DNA of 64,000 bases from NCBI GenBank assembly GCA_028284675.1, contig JANQRI010000005.1:124001-188000 (forward strand), read 5' to 3'. This DNA is from Gammaproteobacteria bacterium (GTDB lineage: Bacteria > Pseudomonadota > Gammaproteobacteria > HTCC5015). Positions 8,639-16,721 of the stretch are shown here, one piece after another. The position numbers were made by a program, and so were the translations under genes. Under the pieces are notes generated by a model. That model was given only the letters and a program-made list of their open reading frames with translations. It was not told where the DNA came from and searched no databases. Each line of letters opens with the position of its first letter. The first letter of the stretch is position 1.

Positions 8639-9226
8639 TTATTTATTAATGGTCATTTTATACAGCGTTCGGTCTTTTTTGACTAAATGATGGTATAGCG
8701 CGGCTGCAACATGGCCTAATATCAAAAGCCACACCAGCCATTCACCCATGACTTTTTTGTGGATAAAGTCTATCGGTTTTTCGAATTCCTCGAATGTGAT
8801 ACCCAGCCCGTCAGTCACCAAAGCAGTGAATAACGGAGTATCAGCGAATTTCGGGATATCAAACAGAAAGAAAAATTCAGTGTTTACGCCGGTGCCGATA
8901 TAGCCGGTGATCGGCATAATGATCATCACCGCATATAATGCCAAATGCCCCAGCTTGGCAGCCAGATGTTCAAGTTTGGAGCCCGGTTCCGGATCAGGTG
9001 AGCGGTTGCTAAGTTTCCATATAATCCGGAGTATCACGACGACTGCAATGGTCACACCAATTGATAAATGCAATTGAAGGGCTGTCCAGTTCTCGGGCGT
9101 TTCCGCTTCGGTAAACCATTGGCGGTAATATACGCTGACATACGAGCCCAGAAACAGCAGGGCGGTTGTCCAGTGCAGCCATTTGGCGATGGTGCCGTAA
9201 CTATCTGCGGTGTTTTTTAGGCTCAT
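8639..9226 (-). CDS. Cytochrome b561 family protein
   Basis: 195 aa. ATG at 9226 is chosen over a TTG two codons earlier. Four hydrophobic segments are visible, with the paired histidines expected for two b hemes: IAKWLHW near the N-terminus, LQLHLSIG, KLGHLALYAVMI and LILGHVAAALYHHLV. The family carries electrons in the inner membrane, typically quinol to periplasmic acceptors or superoxide. It is the last gene of a compact minus-strand series of small genes (12190 down to 8639), so shared transcription with the 146-aa membrane protein upstream is likely. The partner is unknown. Confidence 0.85.
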   Translation of the reverse strand: MSLKNTADSYGTIAKWLHWTTALLFLGSYVSVYYRQWFTEAETPENWTALQLHLSIGVTIAVVVILRIIWKLSNRSPDPEPGSKLEHLAAKLGHLALYAVMIIMPITGYIGTGVNTEFFFLFDIPKFADTPLFTALVTDGLGITFEEFEKPIDFIHKKVMGEWLVWLLILGHVAAALYHHLVKKDRTLYKMTINK

Positions 9227-9279
9227 AGTCAATACTCTCTTTTGTTTGGTCGTGATTTAACTGCGCTTATCAAGCTGAA

Positions 9280-9720
9280 TCAATTAGTGGAAACCTTAGC
9301 GGTCGGCTGGATTGTTTCATTCTGGGTGATAATTCCCTCGTTTTTCCATAATAAGTTCGCGCCCGATACGAACGCAATGAAACAAATTGCCCATAGCAGC
9401 ACAGGGCCCGCTGCACCCTTTAGTTCGAATTGAAAAAATCTGATTGCAATAGGGTCGCGTGAAAACATATCCAGAACCGCAACCACGGAAAATGATGAAA
9501 CCGCGGAGATCGCAACACCGATCGTGCCGGCCGGATAGGTTTTAATCATATCCAAAAACCAGCTGTCGGGTATGATTTCCGGAGAGAGAGCGCTGATCAC
9601 CAGGAAGCCAAAGAAAAAGGTCGTCCATATCGCGGTGCCGATCACTACGCCCCAGGTTGCCCACTTTTTGAGCGGATCCCCTAATTGGGCTATGTCATTT
9701 TCATTATTCAATGGGGTCAT
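9280..9720 (-). CDS. Small membrane protein of unknown function
   Basis: 146 aa with three predicted membrane segments: WATWGVVIGTAIWTTFFFGFLV, IGVAISAVSSFSVVAVLDMF and GPVLLWAICFIAFVSGANLLW. I do not recognise a family. It lies 53 bases before the cytochrome b561 gene on the same strand, so a role beside that cytochrome is conceivable, but no heme-binding histidine pattern is present. Confidence 0.6.
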   Translation of the reverse strand: MTPLNNENDIAQLGDPLKKWATWGVVIGTAIWTTFFFGFLVISALSPEIIPDSWFLDMIKTYPAGTIGVAISAVSSFSVVAVLDMFSRDPIAIRFFQFELKGAAGPVLLWAICFIAFVSGANLLWKNEGIITQNETIQPTAKVSTN

Positions 9721-9738
9721 CCCTGTGTTTGCCGGGTC

Positions 9739-10182
9739 CTAGTCACCAATGTGAATTTTTATATCATATGGATAAGGCCTGCCGCTACCTGTTTCGATGA
9801 AATCTTTCAGGCTCAGTAAATATACCGGCCATTTGGTGCTGAAGTATAAAAAATCGTCTTCGCCGGCATTGTGGTTTTGATGAGTCAGCGTGACAAATAC
9901 CTGTTCTTCGGACAATTCCAGCTCGAACAGCAGTTCCGAGTCCTGCCATGGGCCGGGGCCGGATACGCATTTCAATCGCACCCGTTCATTTGACTGGAGT
10001 TCGTCATATTTAAAACTTAAAACAGCCAGTCCGGTAAATGTCAGATCGATTTGGCTCCCGGTTTCCGCCTGGCCTGAGGCTGACGATGCCCACCATCCGC
10101 ATAGCCCGTCATGGGTGGTCAGGCTTTGAAAAACAGCTTCAGGTGAGCCTTTGATACCGACTTTGTGTTTAACTTTTGCCAT
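9739..10182 (-). CDS. SRPBCC/AHSA1-family protein
   Basis: 147 aa. The START-like fold signature is clear: an N-terminal strand (KVKHKVGIKGSPEAVFQSLTTHDGLCGWW), a beta-rich middle and a C-terminal helix ending in a YLLSLKDFIETGSGRPYP block typical of AHSA1-type proteins. Such proteins bind hydrophobic ligands or act as co-chaperone-like modules; the ligand here cannot be read from the sequence. The gene is 18 bases from the next minus-strand gene and likely cotranscribed. Confidence 0.8.
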   Translation of the reverse strand: MAKVKHKVGIKGSPEAVFQSLTTHDGLCGWWASSASGQAETGSQIDLTFTGLAVLSFKYDELQSNERVRLKCVSGPGPWQDSELLFELELSEEQVFVTLTHQNHNAGEDDFLYFSTKWPVYLLSLKDFIETGSGRPYPYDIKIHIGD

Positions 10183-10263
10183 CGTGATTTTTTATCAACT
10201 TCGCAATATGTGGTTTATTCTTTCGAACTTTCCATTTAAGTGCAACAGTGCTGTCGGCATTTG

Positions 10264-10731
10264 TCAGCTATTTTTCAATTGCTTGGTATAAATGAGTTTA
10301 TCGTCACCCGCATCAAAGAAATTTTTTACGGTGGCTTCCAGTGTGAAGCCGGATTTTTTGTAAAAAGCCCTGGCGGCTTCAAACGCTTCCATACCGGAAG
10401 TTTCCACGATAAGTAATCGAACGTCTTTTTTAATAAGCTCATGTTCGATTTTTTCCACTAATGCTGAGCCAAAACCTTTACTCTCTTGGCCTTTTTCCAC
10501 CCATAACATAAGGAGATTCCATGTGCCCAAAGTAAGCGGCTCCGGGGTGCAGTATGCGACGCCGACCGGTCTGTCAGTGTGCGCTGTGTACCATAAAGCA
10601 TGGCCGGGGTTGGCGAAGTGCTCATCCATGGTCTGAGATACATGTTTGAGCCCATCCGCATCAAATTGCCCACTTTGTTCAATAATTGAAATGAGCTGCT
10701 CTTTTTCATCTGCTGTGGTTTCTTTAATCAT
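10264..10731 (-). CDS. GNAT family N-acetyltransferase
   Basis: 155 aa. GNAT features are present: PVGVAYCTPEPL strand, then a MLWVEKGQESKGFGSALVEKIEHEL motif A region (Q/R-x-x-G-x-G/A type acetyl-CoA loop), and a C-terminal EAFEAARAFYKKSGFTLEATVKNFF block in which Tyr is the usual general acid. The substrate is unknown. It lies 14 bases from the MAPEG gene. Confidence 0.85.
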   Translation of the reverse strand: MIKETTADEKEQLISIIEQSGQFDADGLKHVSQTMDEHFANPGHALWYTAHTDRPVGVAYCTPEPLTLGTWNLLMLWVEKGQESKGFGSALVEKIEHELIKKDVRLLIVETSGMEAFEAARAFYKKSGFTLEATVKNFFDAGDDKLIYTKQLKNS

Positions 10732-10745
10732 TTTTTATAGTTGCA

Positions 10746-11189
10746 TTATGCCTGCATGGGTTGAGTAAAAACCGATATTGCTCCATTTATGGTCAGCCAA
10801 AACAGAGGAATATTTGACAAAATAAAAACCAGAAATCTGAGCGTAATATTATTGACCAGAACCTGAACCAGGCTATGGGCTATTCTTAGCAGAACATATG
10901 CCCAAGCCAGATACAGATTGATCCCGCTTCCTTCACCTATAAGTGCCAGAGACACAGCCAGTGCATAAAAGAGGGTGGGTTGCTCCATCAGATGTGTATA
11001 GTTATCCGCTTTCCACCTGACTTTGGGTGGTAGCGTGGACATTTGCTCTCCCCGCGGTGCGTCCCGGTCCAGTTTCATTCTGGCTGCAAAGATCGCGGGT
11101 ATGCGTGTTGCATACATCCATATCCACATGATCATTGACCATGCGACTAATGCGATAACGGGAGCGAGAATCTGAGTTTCAATATGCAT
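10746..11189 (-). CDS. MAPEG family membrane protein
   Basis: 147 aa with four membrane segments and the MAPEG-type DNYTHLMEQPTLFYALAVSLALIG block plus an RIAHSLVQVLVNNI segment. MAPEG proteins are integral membrane glutathione transferases or related proteins; bacterial members are often uncharacterised. The adjacent GNAT and cupin genes suggest a small stress or detoxification cluster, which is an inference. Confidence 0.82.
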   Translation of the reverse strand: MHIETQILAPVIALVAWSMIMWIWMYATRIPAIFAARMKLDRDAPRGEQMSTLPPKVRWKADNYTHLMEQPTLFYALAVSLALIGEGSGINLYLAWAYVLLRIAHSLVQVLVNNITLRFLVFILSNIPLFWLTINGAISVFTQPMQA

Positions 11190-11267
11190 TTTGGTTTGTT
11201 GCCTGTGTGTTGTTTGGTGTTAGCGGCAACCGCAGCAATATCAGCAGGAAATCCTTTTTATTCATTT

Positions 11268-11660
11268 TTAAACGCTTTTGTGTTGAGTGCCTTGTCCCGG
11301 AGTAATAAACAGCATTTTGGTTTTAACATGGGTTTTTGCAGTATGCCAAATGTTTTTCGGTACAATAAGGTATGTGCCGGCAGTATTCAAGCTGACGGAT
11401 TTTTCTTCGTTTTCGAGTTGTAAAACGAATGTGACTTCACCGGATAATAAAATAACGATTTCATCACCGTGCGGGTGAATTTCCCAGCTGCTCCAGTCTT
11501 TATCGAACTCATAACATGAAATCAGCTCATGTCCGCTGAAGCCTTGATAATTTTTATCCAGGCGTTCATACAACGATGCATCAAAGTGTTCAATGGTTGC
11601 ATGTTTGTCCGGGCTGAGCACAACAAAATCGGTTTCTATTGATCTTGCTTCGTTATTCAT
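11268..11660 (-). CDS. Cupin-domain protein
   Basis: 130 aa forming a single cupin barrel: SSWEIHPHGDEIVILLSGEVTFVL matches the first cupin motif (H, H, E) and GTYLIVPKNIWHTAKT matches the second (P, H). The metal ligands are therefore present. Ligand and role are unknown; single-domain cupins of this type often bind small metabolites or act in stress responses. Confidence 0.85.
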   Translation of the reverse strand: MNNEARSIETDFVVLSPDKHATIEHFDASLYERLDKNYQGFSGHELISCYEFDKDWSSWEIHPHGDEIVILLSGEVTFVLQLENEEKSVSLNTAGTYLIVPKNIWHTAKTHVKTKMLFITPGQGTQHKSV

Positions 11661-11716
11661 TTTTGCATCCTTTGAGACGGAGGAGGGGTGCCCGATTGTG
11701 ACCAGGTTTTAACACA

Positions 11717-12190
11717 TTATAACCAGCGTCGCACTTTGTTTTTATATTGCAAATATTCATCACCGAACTTCTTTTCGAGATAAGCTTCTTCTTTTTTAAT
11801 CGCAATATAATAAACCAGCACCGCAGCAGGAATCACGCTGAGTAAAACCCATAGGCTATTCAGAAAAAAACCCATGCCGATCGTGATCAGGCATAAGGCA
11901 AGATAAATCGGATTGCGTGAATAAGTATACACACCGTTTGAGATAATGGCGGTTGTCGGTTTCCACGGTTCAATAGAAGTGTTCGCGCGTTTAAACGAGC
12001 GACTGATCAGGATAATGACGGTAAACCCTAAAACAACTATGAGCAAACCAGTATATTTAAGTGTCGGTAGGCTAGCCATATCGACAGGATGAATAATATG
12101 CACTCCATATGCCGCGATCATTAAAAATAAAAATATCAGCGGAGGTGGAAATTTGACTGAAGGGCCTTTTTTGTCGTCTTCTGAAGCCAT
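11717..12190 (-). CDS. Isoprenylcysteine carboxyl methyltransferase (ICMT)-like membrane protein
   Basis: 157 aa with four hydrophobic segments and the C-terminal ICMT/PEMT signature: NGVYTYSRNPIYLALCLI, then IKKEEAYLEKKFGDEYLQYKNKVRRWL, which supplies the SAM-binding and catalytic residues in the family. Bacterial members methylate unknown, probably lipidic, substrates. It is the first gene of the minus-strand cluster; 17 bases separate its start from the divergent yoeB remnant. Confidence 0.85.
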   Translation of the reverse strand: MASEDDKKGPSVKFPPPLIFLFLMIAAYGVHIIHPVDMASLPTLKYTGLLIVVLGFTVIILISRSFKRANTSIEPWKPTTAIISNGVYTYSRNPIYLALCLITIGMGFFLNSLWVLLSVIPAAVLVYYIAIKKEEAYLEKKFGDEYLQYKNKVRRWL

Positions 12191-12207
12191 ATTGGTTTTA
12201 TTAAGTA

Positions 12208-12450
12208 TTGTGGGTTGCTGAGGTTGAAGATTACCTTTATTGGCAAAAAACAGATAAAAAGATGCTTAACCATATAAATACATTGATTAAAGAAGTGCAA
12301 CGCGACCCCTTCGATGGCATTGGAAAGCCCGAGCCCTTAAAACATGCTCTATCCGGATACTGGTTCCGCCGGATTAACGATGAGCATAGAGTTGTCTATA
12401 AAATTCATGATAACTCCATTCTCATTGCTCAGCTGCGCTATCCTTACTGA
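12208..12450 (+). pseudogene. yoeB: Orphan, probably inactive YoeB toxin remnant
   Basis: An 80-codon frame aligning with YoeB-family mRNA interferases: EDYLYWQKTDKKML, RDPFDGIGKPEPLKHALSGYW, RRINDEHRVVY. The normal N-terminal strand is missing: the frame opens only with TTG 12208, with an in-frame stop just before it and no ribosome binding site. The family ends R-Y-H-Y, where His83 of the E. coli enzyme is catalytic; here the end is R-Y-P-Y. No yefM antitoxin gene is present. Loss of the antitoxin, the start and a catalytic residue points to decay, although Glu and Arg of the active site remain. It borders a cassette-like region, where toxin-antitoxin modules are common. Confidence 0.8.
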
Positions 12451-12488
12451 TATGTAACGCCTTTCTTCAATATGATTTGGTGGTATTG

Positions 12489-12866
12489 TTAGGCTAGAAC
12501 ATGTTCACTAATCATTTTGTTGAAAGATAGAAGGTCAAAACTACCCTTTATCTCGAATTTGGCTATTCCTAATTCGCTTAGATAGAGCTCAATCTCACAA
12601 TCCAGATCAAGTGTGCCTGCAGTTTCGACGGAGAACGCTTGAATTTTGCTGTAGGGAAGAGAGGTATAATCTACTTTAGACCCGGTTATGCCTTGTACAT
12701 TTGCAGCGATTACTCGCCTGTTTGTAAACACCAATTGATCACGAATAGTTTTGAATGCTGCAAATATTGATTCGCCTTCGATAAGGAATTTGTGAAAGTC
12801 CTCTCTGGCCTTGGAGGGTTCAATTGGTTTTAGCTTAAAAACGGATGAGTTTTTAAAGTCGATCAT
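12489..12866 (-). CDS. Bacterial PH-domain protein
   Basis: 125 aa. The body matches the bacterial PH (bPH, YvbH-like) domain: EGESIFAAFKTIRDQLVFTNRRVIAANVQG, then SLPYSKIQAFSVETAG and a beta-rich C-terminus ending in a helix. The TNRRVI strand is the family hallmark. Function is unknown; such domains are frequent cassette and phage-associated genes. The stop codon lies inside a GCCTAAC heptamer, and GTTAGGC plus a GGAG ribosome binding site precede the start. Confidence 0.8.
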   Translation of the reverse strand: MIDFKNSSVFKLKPIEPSKAREDFHKFLIEGESIFAAFKTIRDQLVFTNRRVIAANVQGITGSKVDYTSLPYSKIQAFSVETAGTLDLDCEIELYLSELGIAKFEIKGSFDLLSFNKMISEHVLA

Positions 12867-12891
12867 TGTTTCTCCTTAGTCTGACATGGTG

Positions 12892-13062
12892 GCCTAACAG
12901 TTATTTATACTAATTTAGTTATTATTGATTCATACGGATTTTATCACAGGTAGTCGCAGTACTCGCCGGTATCCTGGTTAGCCCCAGGTATGTAACTGAA
13001 GTTAACTTAAATTGTTCAAAAAGCAAGTGCTATTTCGGCTTTGGGCTCAATGATAATATTCA
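12892..13062. repeat. Direct repeat A, copy 1 (~165 bp)
   Basis: Starts with GCCTAACAGTTATTTATAC and contains the hairpin CCTGG-TTAGCC-CCAGG, then GTAACTGAAGTTAACTTAAATT and AAGCAAGTGCT, ending near TGATAATATT. A second copy is at 14412-14573 in the same orientation. Each abuts the 5' side of a minus-strand gene, with GTTAGGC (minus strand) at its edge. Confidence 0.8.
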
Positions 13063-13149
13063 TAATATAAGTATATAGGAGGTAGTTTGGAGCATGTATG
13101 CCCTAAAACTGCTATGCCACCGTCGGCTGGATCTGTCTCCATACGTTTA

Positions 13150-13635
13150 TTAAGCATTGGCCCGGTCAAGTTTATACACAACACAATCATCCGTGCCGAA
13201 TCTTCGTTTTTCAACCAACTTAAACCCCAGCTTTTCGTAAAATCTGCATGCTTTTTCGTTGTTTTCGAGAGGGTCAACTAGTATGGCTTTTACATCTTTT
13301 CTTGAAAAACAACGCTTGATCACCATTTTCATAATTGTTGATCCATACCCTTTGCCCAGGTCACTGGATTCACCTAACCATATATCAATCGCACGAAACC
13401 CCTCTTCAATCTTGCCCCAGTAATGGCTGTCTTCAGTTTTTGGATCAATAATTTGCACAAATCCTATTGGGCGGCCATCAAGTTCAGCGATTAATTGTTC
13501 TCGCCAAGAAGGTTTCCGCTTTAGCTCAGATTCCCACTCCCAATCGTCATTTGGGTCAGCAGCCAATACATGTGGTTGTTTGTCCCAGTGGCGAAGGAGT
13601 GACAGATCATCAATTGTTGCGTCTCTGAGTTTCAT
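13150..13635 (-). CDS. GNAT family N-acetyltransferase (aminoglycoside 6'-like type)
   Basis: 161 aa. Strongly resembles the GNAT group that includes AacA-type and RimJ-like enzymes: LRDATIDDLSLLRHWDKQPHV at the N-terminus, RPIGFVQIIDPKTEDSHYW, then IDIWLGESSDLGKGYGSTIMKMVI (acetyl-CoA loop) and DPLENNEKACRFYEKLGFKLV. Sequence alone does not show whether it acts on aminoglycosides or another amine. It is flanked by cassette-type heptamers (GTTAAGC before the start, GCTTAAT over the stop), the usual setting for mobile acetyltransferase genes. Confidence 0.85.
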   Translation of the reverse strand: MKLRDATIDDLSLLRHWDKQPHVLAADPNDDWEWESELKRKPSWREQLIAELDGRPIGFVQIIDPKTEDSHYWGKIEEGFRAIDIWLGESSDLGKGYGSTIMKMVIKRCFSRKDVKAILVDPLENNEKACRFYEKLGFKLVEKRRFGTDDCVVYKLDRANA

Positions 13636-13717
13636 GTTGGTCGCTTAACGCTGCAAGCAAAGATGAGAGTTTGTGCGAGTCAAGTAGCACGGAGTGTTAT
13701 AGTTTTGGCCTGCTTTA

Positions 13718-14404
13718 TTAGTCATTTGCTTGAATGTCTTGATGAAGTCTGTGATATTTTTTATACCTAAAATCTCGTGGATCCCTAAAACAATCCGGTA
13801 AACCTTCAGGAAAACGCTCTTCTCCAAGAAAAACCAATATATCTGACAAATAGGATGTTACTCTTATCCAAGCATTACGAAATGACTCTATTATCTCTTC
13901 ATTAAACCCTTCAATGTGCCATTCTCGAATTAGTGCTAAAACCTGAGTTTCATCGGGTGCTAACGCTTGCATCAAGATTGGGTCTTTTTTTGAAAACTCT
14001 ATAAACCTTTTGATAGCTAGGTCAGAATCTTCGAATGGGTCAACATAAAAGCTAAATTGCATCTTGATTGTGTGGCCTCGGATTGAAGCTACAAAAGCTT
14101 TACTTTCGGGCTTCAGCATTGACTTATGAACGATATAGTTACGATGTTGAATTATCTTTGAGAAAAGGTGATCTTTTGACTCAAGCTCGTTCTTTATTGG
14201 ATTGTGCCATGTAGGAAAGCCATCCATGTTTTGTAGTGCCATAGAGACCATGTCAGGAATTTCCCTCAAAGACCGGATAAAGGCATTCATAGAGTACCTT
14301 AGTGCATCTGCATTGTGATAGTTTTCTTCAATTTGGTGGAGGTGCCAATGGCTTTCTTGCCATCTATCTAATACGGCTTCAATTTTTTCAAGGGCACAAG
14401 CCAT
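13718..14404 (-). CDS. HEPN-like protein
   Basis: 228 aa, helical throughout. Residues 84-93 read KIIQHRNYIVH, giving an R-x4-H motif (Arg88, His93) in a helix, as in HEPN-superfamily RNases and nucleotidyltransferase partners. Helices before it (IEAVLDRWQESHWHLHQIEENYHN..) fit the four-helix core. The C-terminal half is unrecognised. No MNT-type partner gene adjoins it. The cassette context (GTTAGGC before the start) suggests a mobile defence or stand-alone toxin role, but the motif is short and the call is tentative. Confidence 0.55.
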   Translation of the reverse strand: MACALEKIEAVLDRWQESHWHLHQIEENYHNADALRYSMNAFIRSLREIPDMVSMALQNMDGFPTWHNPIKNELESKDHLFSKIIQHRNYIVHKSMLKPESKAFVASIRGHTIKMQFSFYVDPFEDSDLAIKRFIEFSKKDPILMQALAPDETQVLALIREWHIEGFNEEIIESFRNAWIRVTSYLSDILVFLGEERFPEGLPDCFRDPRDFRYKKYHRLHQDIQAND

Positions 14405-14411
14405 GATTTAT

Positions 14412-14573
14412 GCCTAACAGTTATTTATACCAATTCGCTTATTGTTGATTGATATGAGTTTTGCCATAAGTGATCGCAGTACCCGCGGTATCCTGGTTAG
14501 CCCCAGGTATGTAACTGAAGTTAACTTAAATTCTTTAAAAAGCAAGTGCTGTTTTAATGATAATATTTAGGAT
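14412..14573. repeat. Direct repeat A, copy 2 (~165 bp)
   Basis: Same element as at 12892-13062 with scattered substitutions and small indels. The core from TATCCTGGTTAGCCCCAGG through GTTAACTTAAATT is almost unchanged. It separates the HEPN-like gene from the divergent DUF2189 gene. Confidence 0.8.
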
Positions 14574-14600
14574 ATATGTTCACAAGAGGGAGTTAGTAAC

Positions 14601-15383
14601 ATGCACACACCCAAAACAGCTAAGCCGCCGCCGGATCAGTTGCCGTTTGTTGCGCCGTGCCGTGATATTGGTCTGTGGGCGCCGCTGCGTTGGCTGAAGT
14701 TGGGTTATCGTGACATGATAGCTGCGCCGCGTCTGAGTTTGGCGTATGGGCTGCTTATTATGTTGCTGAGTTACGGTGTCAGCGCACTGGCGTATGTTTT
14801 CGGCAACTATGTGCTTCTGTTTGTTTTGCTGTCCGGGTTTGTGTTTGTCGGTCCGGTGATTGCAATCGGCCTGTATGAAATCAGCCGGTCTTTGGCTCGC
14901 GGGCAAACGCCGGCGCTAGCGGAGGGGTGGCACGCGACCCGGTCTCATCTGGGTAATACAATGATCTTTGCGCTGGTATTGCTGATAATTTTTCTGGTTT
15001 GGGTGCGGGCCGGGTCCATGGTGCATGCTTTTTTTCCACCCAATGCGGAACCACAGCTTAAGGATCTGGCATTGTTCCTGGGTATCGGTAGCGCGGTGGG
15101 TTCGATTTTTGCGGTTATCGTGTTTAGTGCCAGTGCTTTTTCACTGCCGATGATGGCCGACCGCAAGGTGGATGCGATTACCGCGGTGATCACCAGCGTG
15201 AATGCGGTATTGCGTAACAAGCTTTCCATGGTTGTCTGGATTGTGCTTATTGTTGCGGCGGTGGGTTTGAGTTTTGCAACCTTGCTGGTTGGGCTTGGGT
15301 TCCTGATGCCGCTGATCGGTCATGCCACCTGGCATGCTTATGTGGAGACCATCGACGCCGGTGACTGGCCGCTTGCCGAGTGA
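14601..15383 (+). CDS. DUF2189 integral membrane protein
   Basis: 260 aa with about six hydrophobic segments. The DUF2189 pattern is visible: a cytoplasmic N-terminus with WLKLGYRDMIAAPRLSLAYGLLI, then FVFVGPVIAIGLYEISRSLARGQ and a C-terminal GLGFLMPLIGHATWHAYVETI. The molecular role of this family is unknown; members are common near respiratory and stress genes. The ribosome binding site GAGGG lies upstream of ATG 14601. Confidence 0.82.
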   Translation: MHTPKTAKPPPDQLPFVAPCRDIGLWAPLRWLKLGYRDMIAAPRLSLAYGLLIMLLSYGVSALAYVFGNYVLLFVLLSGFVFVGPVIAIGLYEISRSLARGQTPALAEGWHATRSHLGNTMIFALVLLIIFLVWVRAGSMVHAFFPPNAEPQLKDLALFLGIGSAVGSIFAVIVFSASAFSLPMMADRKVDAITAVITSVNAVLRNKLSMVVWIVLIVAAVGLSFATLLVGLGFLMPLIGHATWHAYVETIDAGDWPLAE

Positions 15384-15495
15384 ATGTGATTATCGCAGCT
15401 TGATTTTCAAATGCGTAAGCGTAGAATTCGTTTGCCAATAGCAATGGGTAAAAATAAATATTCTCCCGGGCAGTTAAATCGATTGTGACACGGAT

Positions 15496-15921
15496 ATGTT
15501 AAGCGAAGACCAGAAAGCTCAGTTTGTTCTTGATGAAATCAATGCGAGGCGTGTCGAGATTCAGTCGCGGATCGGCCGCGTTGAATCGGATATGCAGTAT
15601 GGCTTGTTGAGCTCCGGAGGGTTATGGGCCTGGATTCTGACTGACACTACGCGTGATGTTGGTCCCTGGATCGCGTGGTTGCCTGCGATTATCACGGTGT
15701 TTTTTTTCGCAAAGTGGCTCGCCCAGGATTTACGCATTAACGGCATCGGGAGTTATCTCAAGGATGTAGAAAGCCAGCTTAATCTGCCTGATGGTCTGGG
15801 TTGGGAAACAAATCGCCATCAGTACACCAAGCCACGGCTTGCGGGTTTCACAACATGCTTTTGGAGTGCATTGCTGTTGGGTAATGTTATTGGCGTGTTG
15901 ACGATTTGTATGCCGGCTTAG
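15496..15921 (+). CDS. Small membrane protein of unknown function
   Basis: 141 aa. The N-terminal third is charged and helical (EDQKAQFVLDEINARRVEIQSRIGRVESD). Two membrane segments follow (GPWIAWLPAIITVFFFAKWL and TCFWSALLLGNVIGVLTICM) around a soluble stretch. No family recognised. It converges on the methyltransferase gene. Confidence 0.55.
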   Translation: MLSEDQKAQFVLDEINARRVEIQSRIGRVESDMQYGLLSSGGLWAWILTDTTRDVGPWIAWLPAIITVFFFAKWLAQDLRINGIGSYLKDVESQLNLPDGLGWETNRHQYTKPRLAGFTTCFWSALLLGNVIGVLTICMPA

Positions 15922-15941
15922 CTGCGGTTTTGAAATCAGGT

Positions 15942-16721
15942 TTAATCAATATACCGGTTAATAAAATCTTTGGGGATGTCGGCGTTTTTTCTGCCGGCAA
16001 GTGCGAAGTAATATAAAGGTTCGCCTTCTATTGATAACCTGTGACGGTATCGTTCCAAATAATACAGGTCCAGATATTTAGAAAAAATAAGTTCACGTAT
16101 CATTCTTGAGAAGCCGCTTTCGTCCGTGTGATCAAGAAACGTTTCTTTAATATTAAATGCAACCCAGCCTTCCGTTTGGATAACATTAAATGCTTCGATA
16201 AACGCACTGGTCGGGATATCACCAAACCCGAGTGCTGCCACAGTGACCAGACAGTTTAAGGACCAGGATTCAATGTCTTCTTTGGTGTCTGTATCCAGAT
16301 TGCAGAAATCTTCAACGTAGTAAGCATCGTAGACGTCGGGTCGATCGCGTAAAGTCGCATCTTCGGCTTCGGCGATAATATCGACACCGACCAGTCGGGC
16401 AACGCCGTGACGTTTAAGTGATTCACCCATCATGCCGTTACCGGCACCGAGATCCAGCACACGTAATTCGGTAAAGTGTTCCTGGTTTTGTGCAACTGCA
16501 GACTTCAGTATTTCCGTGACTTTGGCAGGCGAGGTGCATTTCAGGCGGTCGTAAAAGACTTGCTCGTACAGACCGGGAATTTTGTATATTTCATCATAGT
16601 CATGGAAGCGTATTTTTTGTTGATTGCCGTCTTGAGAGGTTAAATAAAAAAATGCTTCGTCTTGCTTCAAGTGATGGGATTCTGCTTGTGGGAATTGAAT
16701 TTTGTGTCTTTTGTTAGGCAT
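15942..16721 (-). CDS. Class I SAM-dependent methyltransferase
   Basis: 259 aa. The SAM-binding motif I is explicit (RVLDLGAGNGMMGESLKRHG), followed by the acidic motif II (LVGVDIIAEAEDA) and later DLDTD..SLNCLVTVAALGFGDIP. The N-terminal part (ESHHLKQDEAFFYLTSQDGNQQKIRFHDYDEIY) is typical of a group of stand-alone methyltransferases with unassigned substrates. It is monocistronic here. Confidence 0.82.
   Translation of the reverse strand: MPNKRHKIQFPQAESHHLKQDEAFFYLTSQDGNQQKIRFHDYDEIYKIPGLYEQVFYDRLKCTSPAKVTEILKSAVAQNQEHFTELRVLDLGAGNGMMGESLKRHGVARLVGVDIIAEAEDATLRDRPDVYDAYYVEDFCNLDTDTKEDIESWSLNCLVTVAALGFGDIPTSAFIEAFNVIQTEGWVAFNIKETFLDHTDESGFSRMIRELIFSKYLDLYYLERYRHRLSIEGEPLYYFALAGRKNADIPKDFINRYID

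Larger units (their letters stand above)
12450..14590 (-). other. Integron-cassette-like cluster without an integrase
   Basis: Three minus-strand genes are each preceded, in their own direction, by a GTTRRRY heptamer of the attC R' type: GTTAGGC at 14418-14412, GTTAAGC at 13649-13643 and GTTAGGC at 12898-12892. Two have the complementary RYYYAAC-type heptamer overlapping their stop codons: GCCTAAC at 12494-12488 and the near match GCTTAAT at 13155-13149. Stop codons within the R'' box and mixed unrelated cargo (HEPN-like, GNAT, PH-domain) are typical of gene cassettes. No intI gene is present, and complete attC folds were not confirmed. A decayed cassette cluster is the best reading. Confidence 0.45.

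Noticed and set aside
16687..16697. GTTAGGC near the methyltransferase start as another cassette boundary
   Set aside because: It lies within and directly at the coding start of a gene of typical chromosomal type, with no partner heptamer; likely coincidence.
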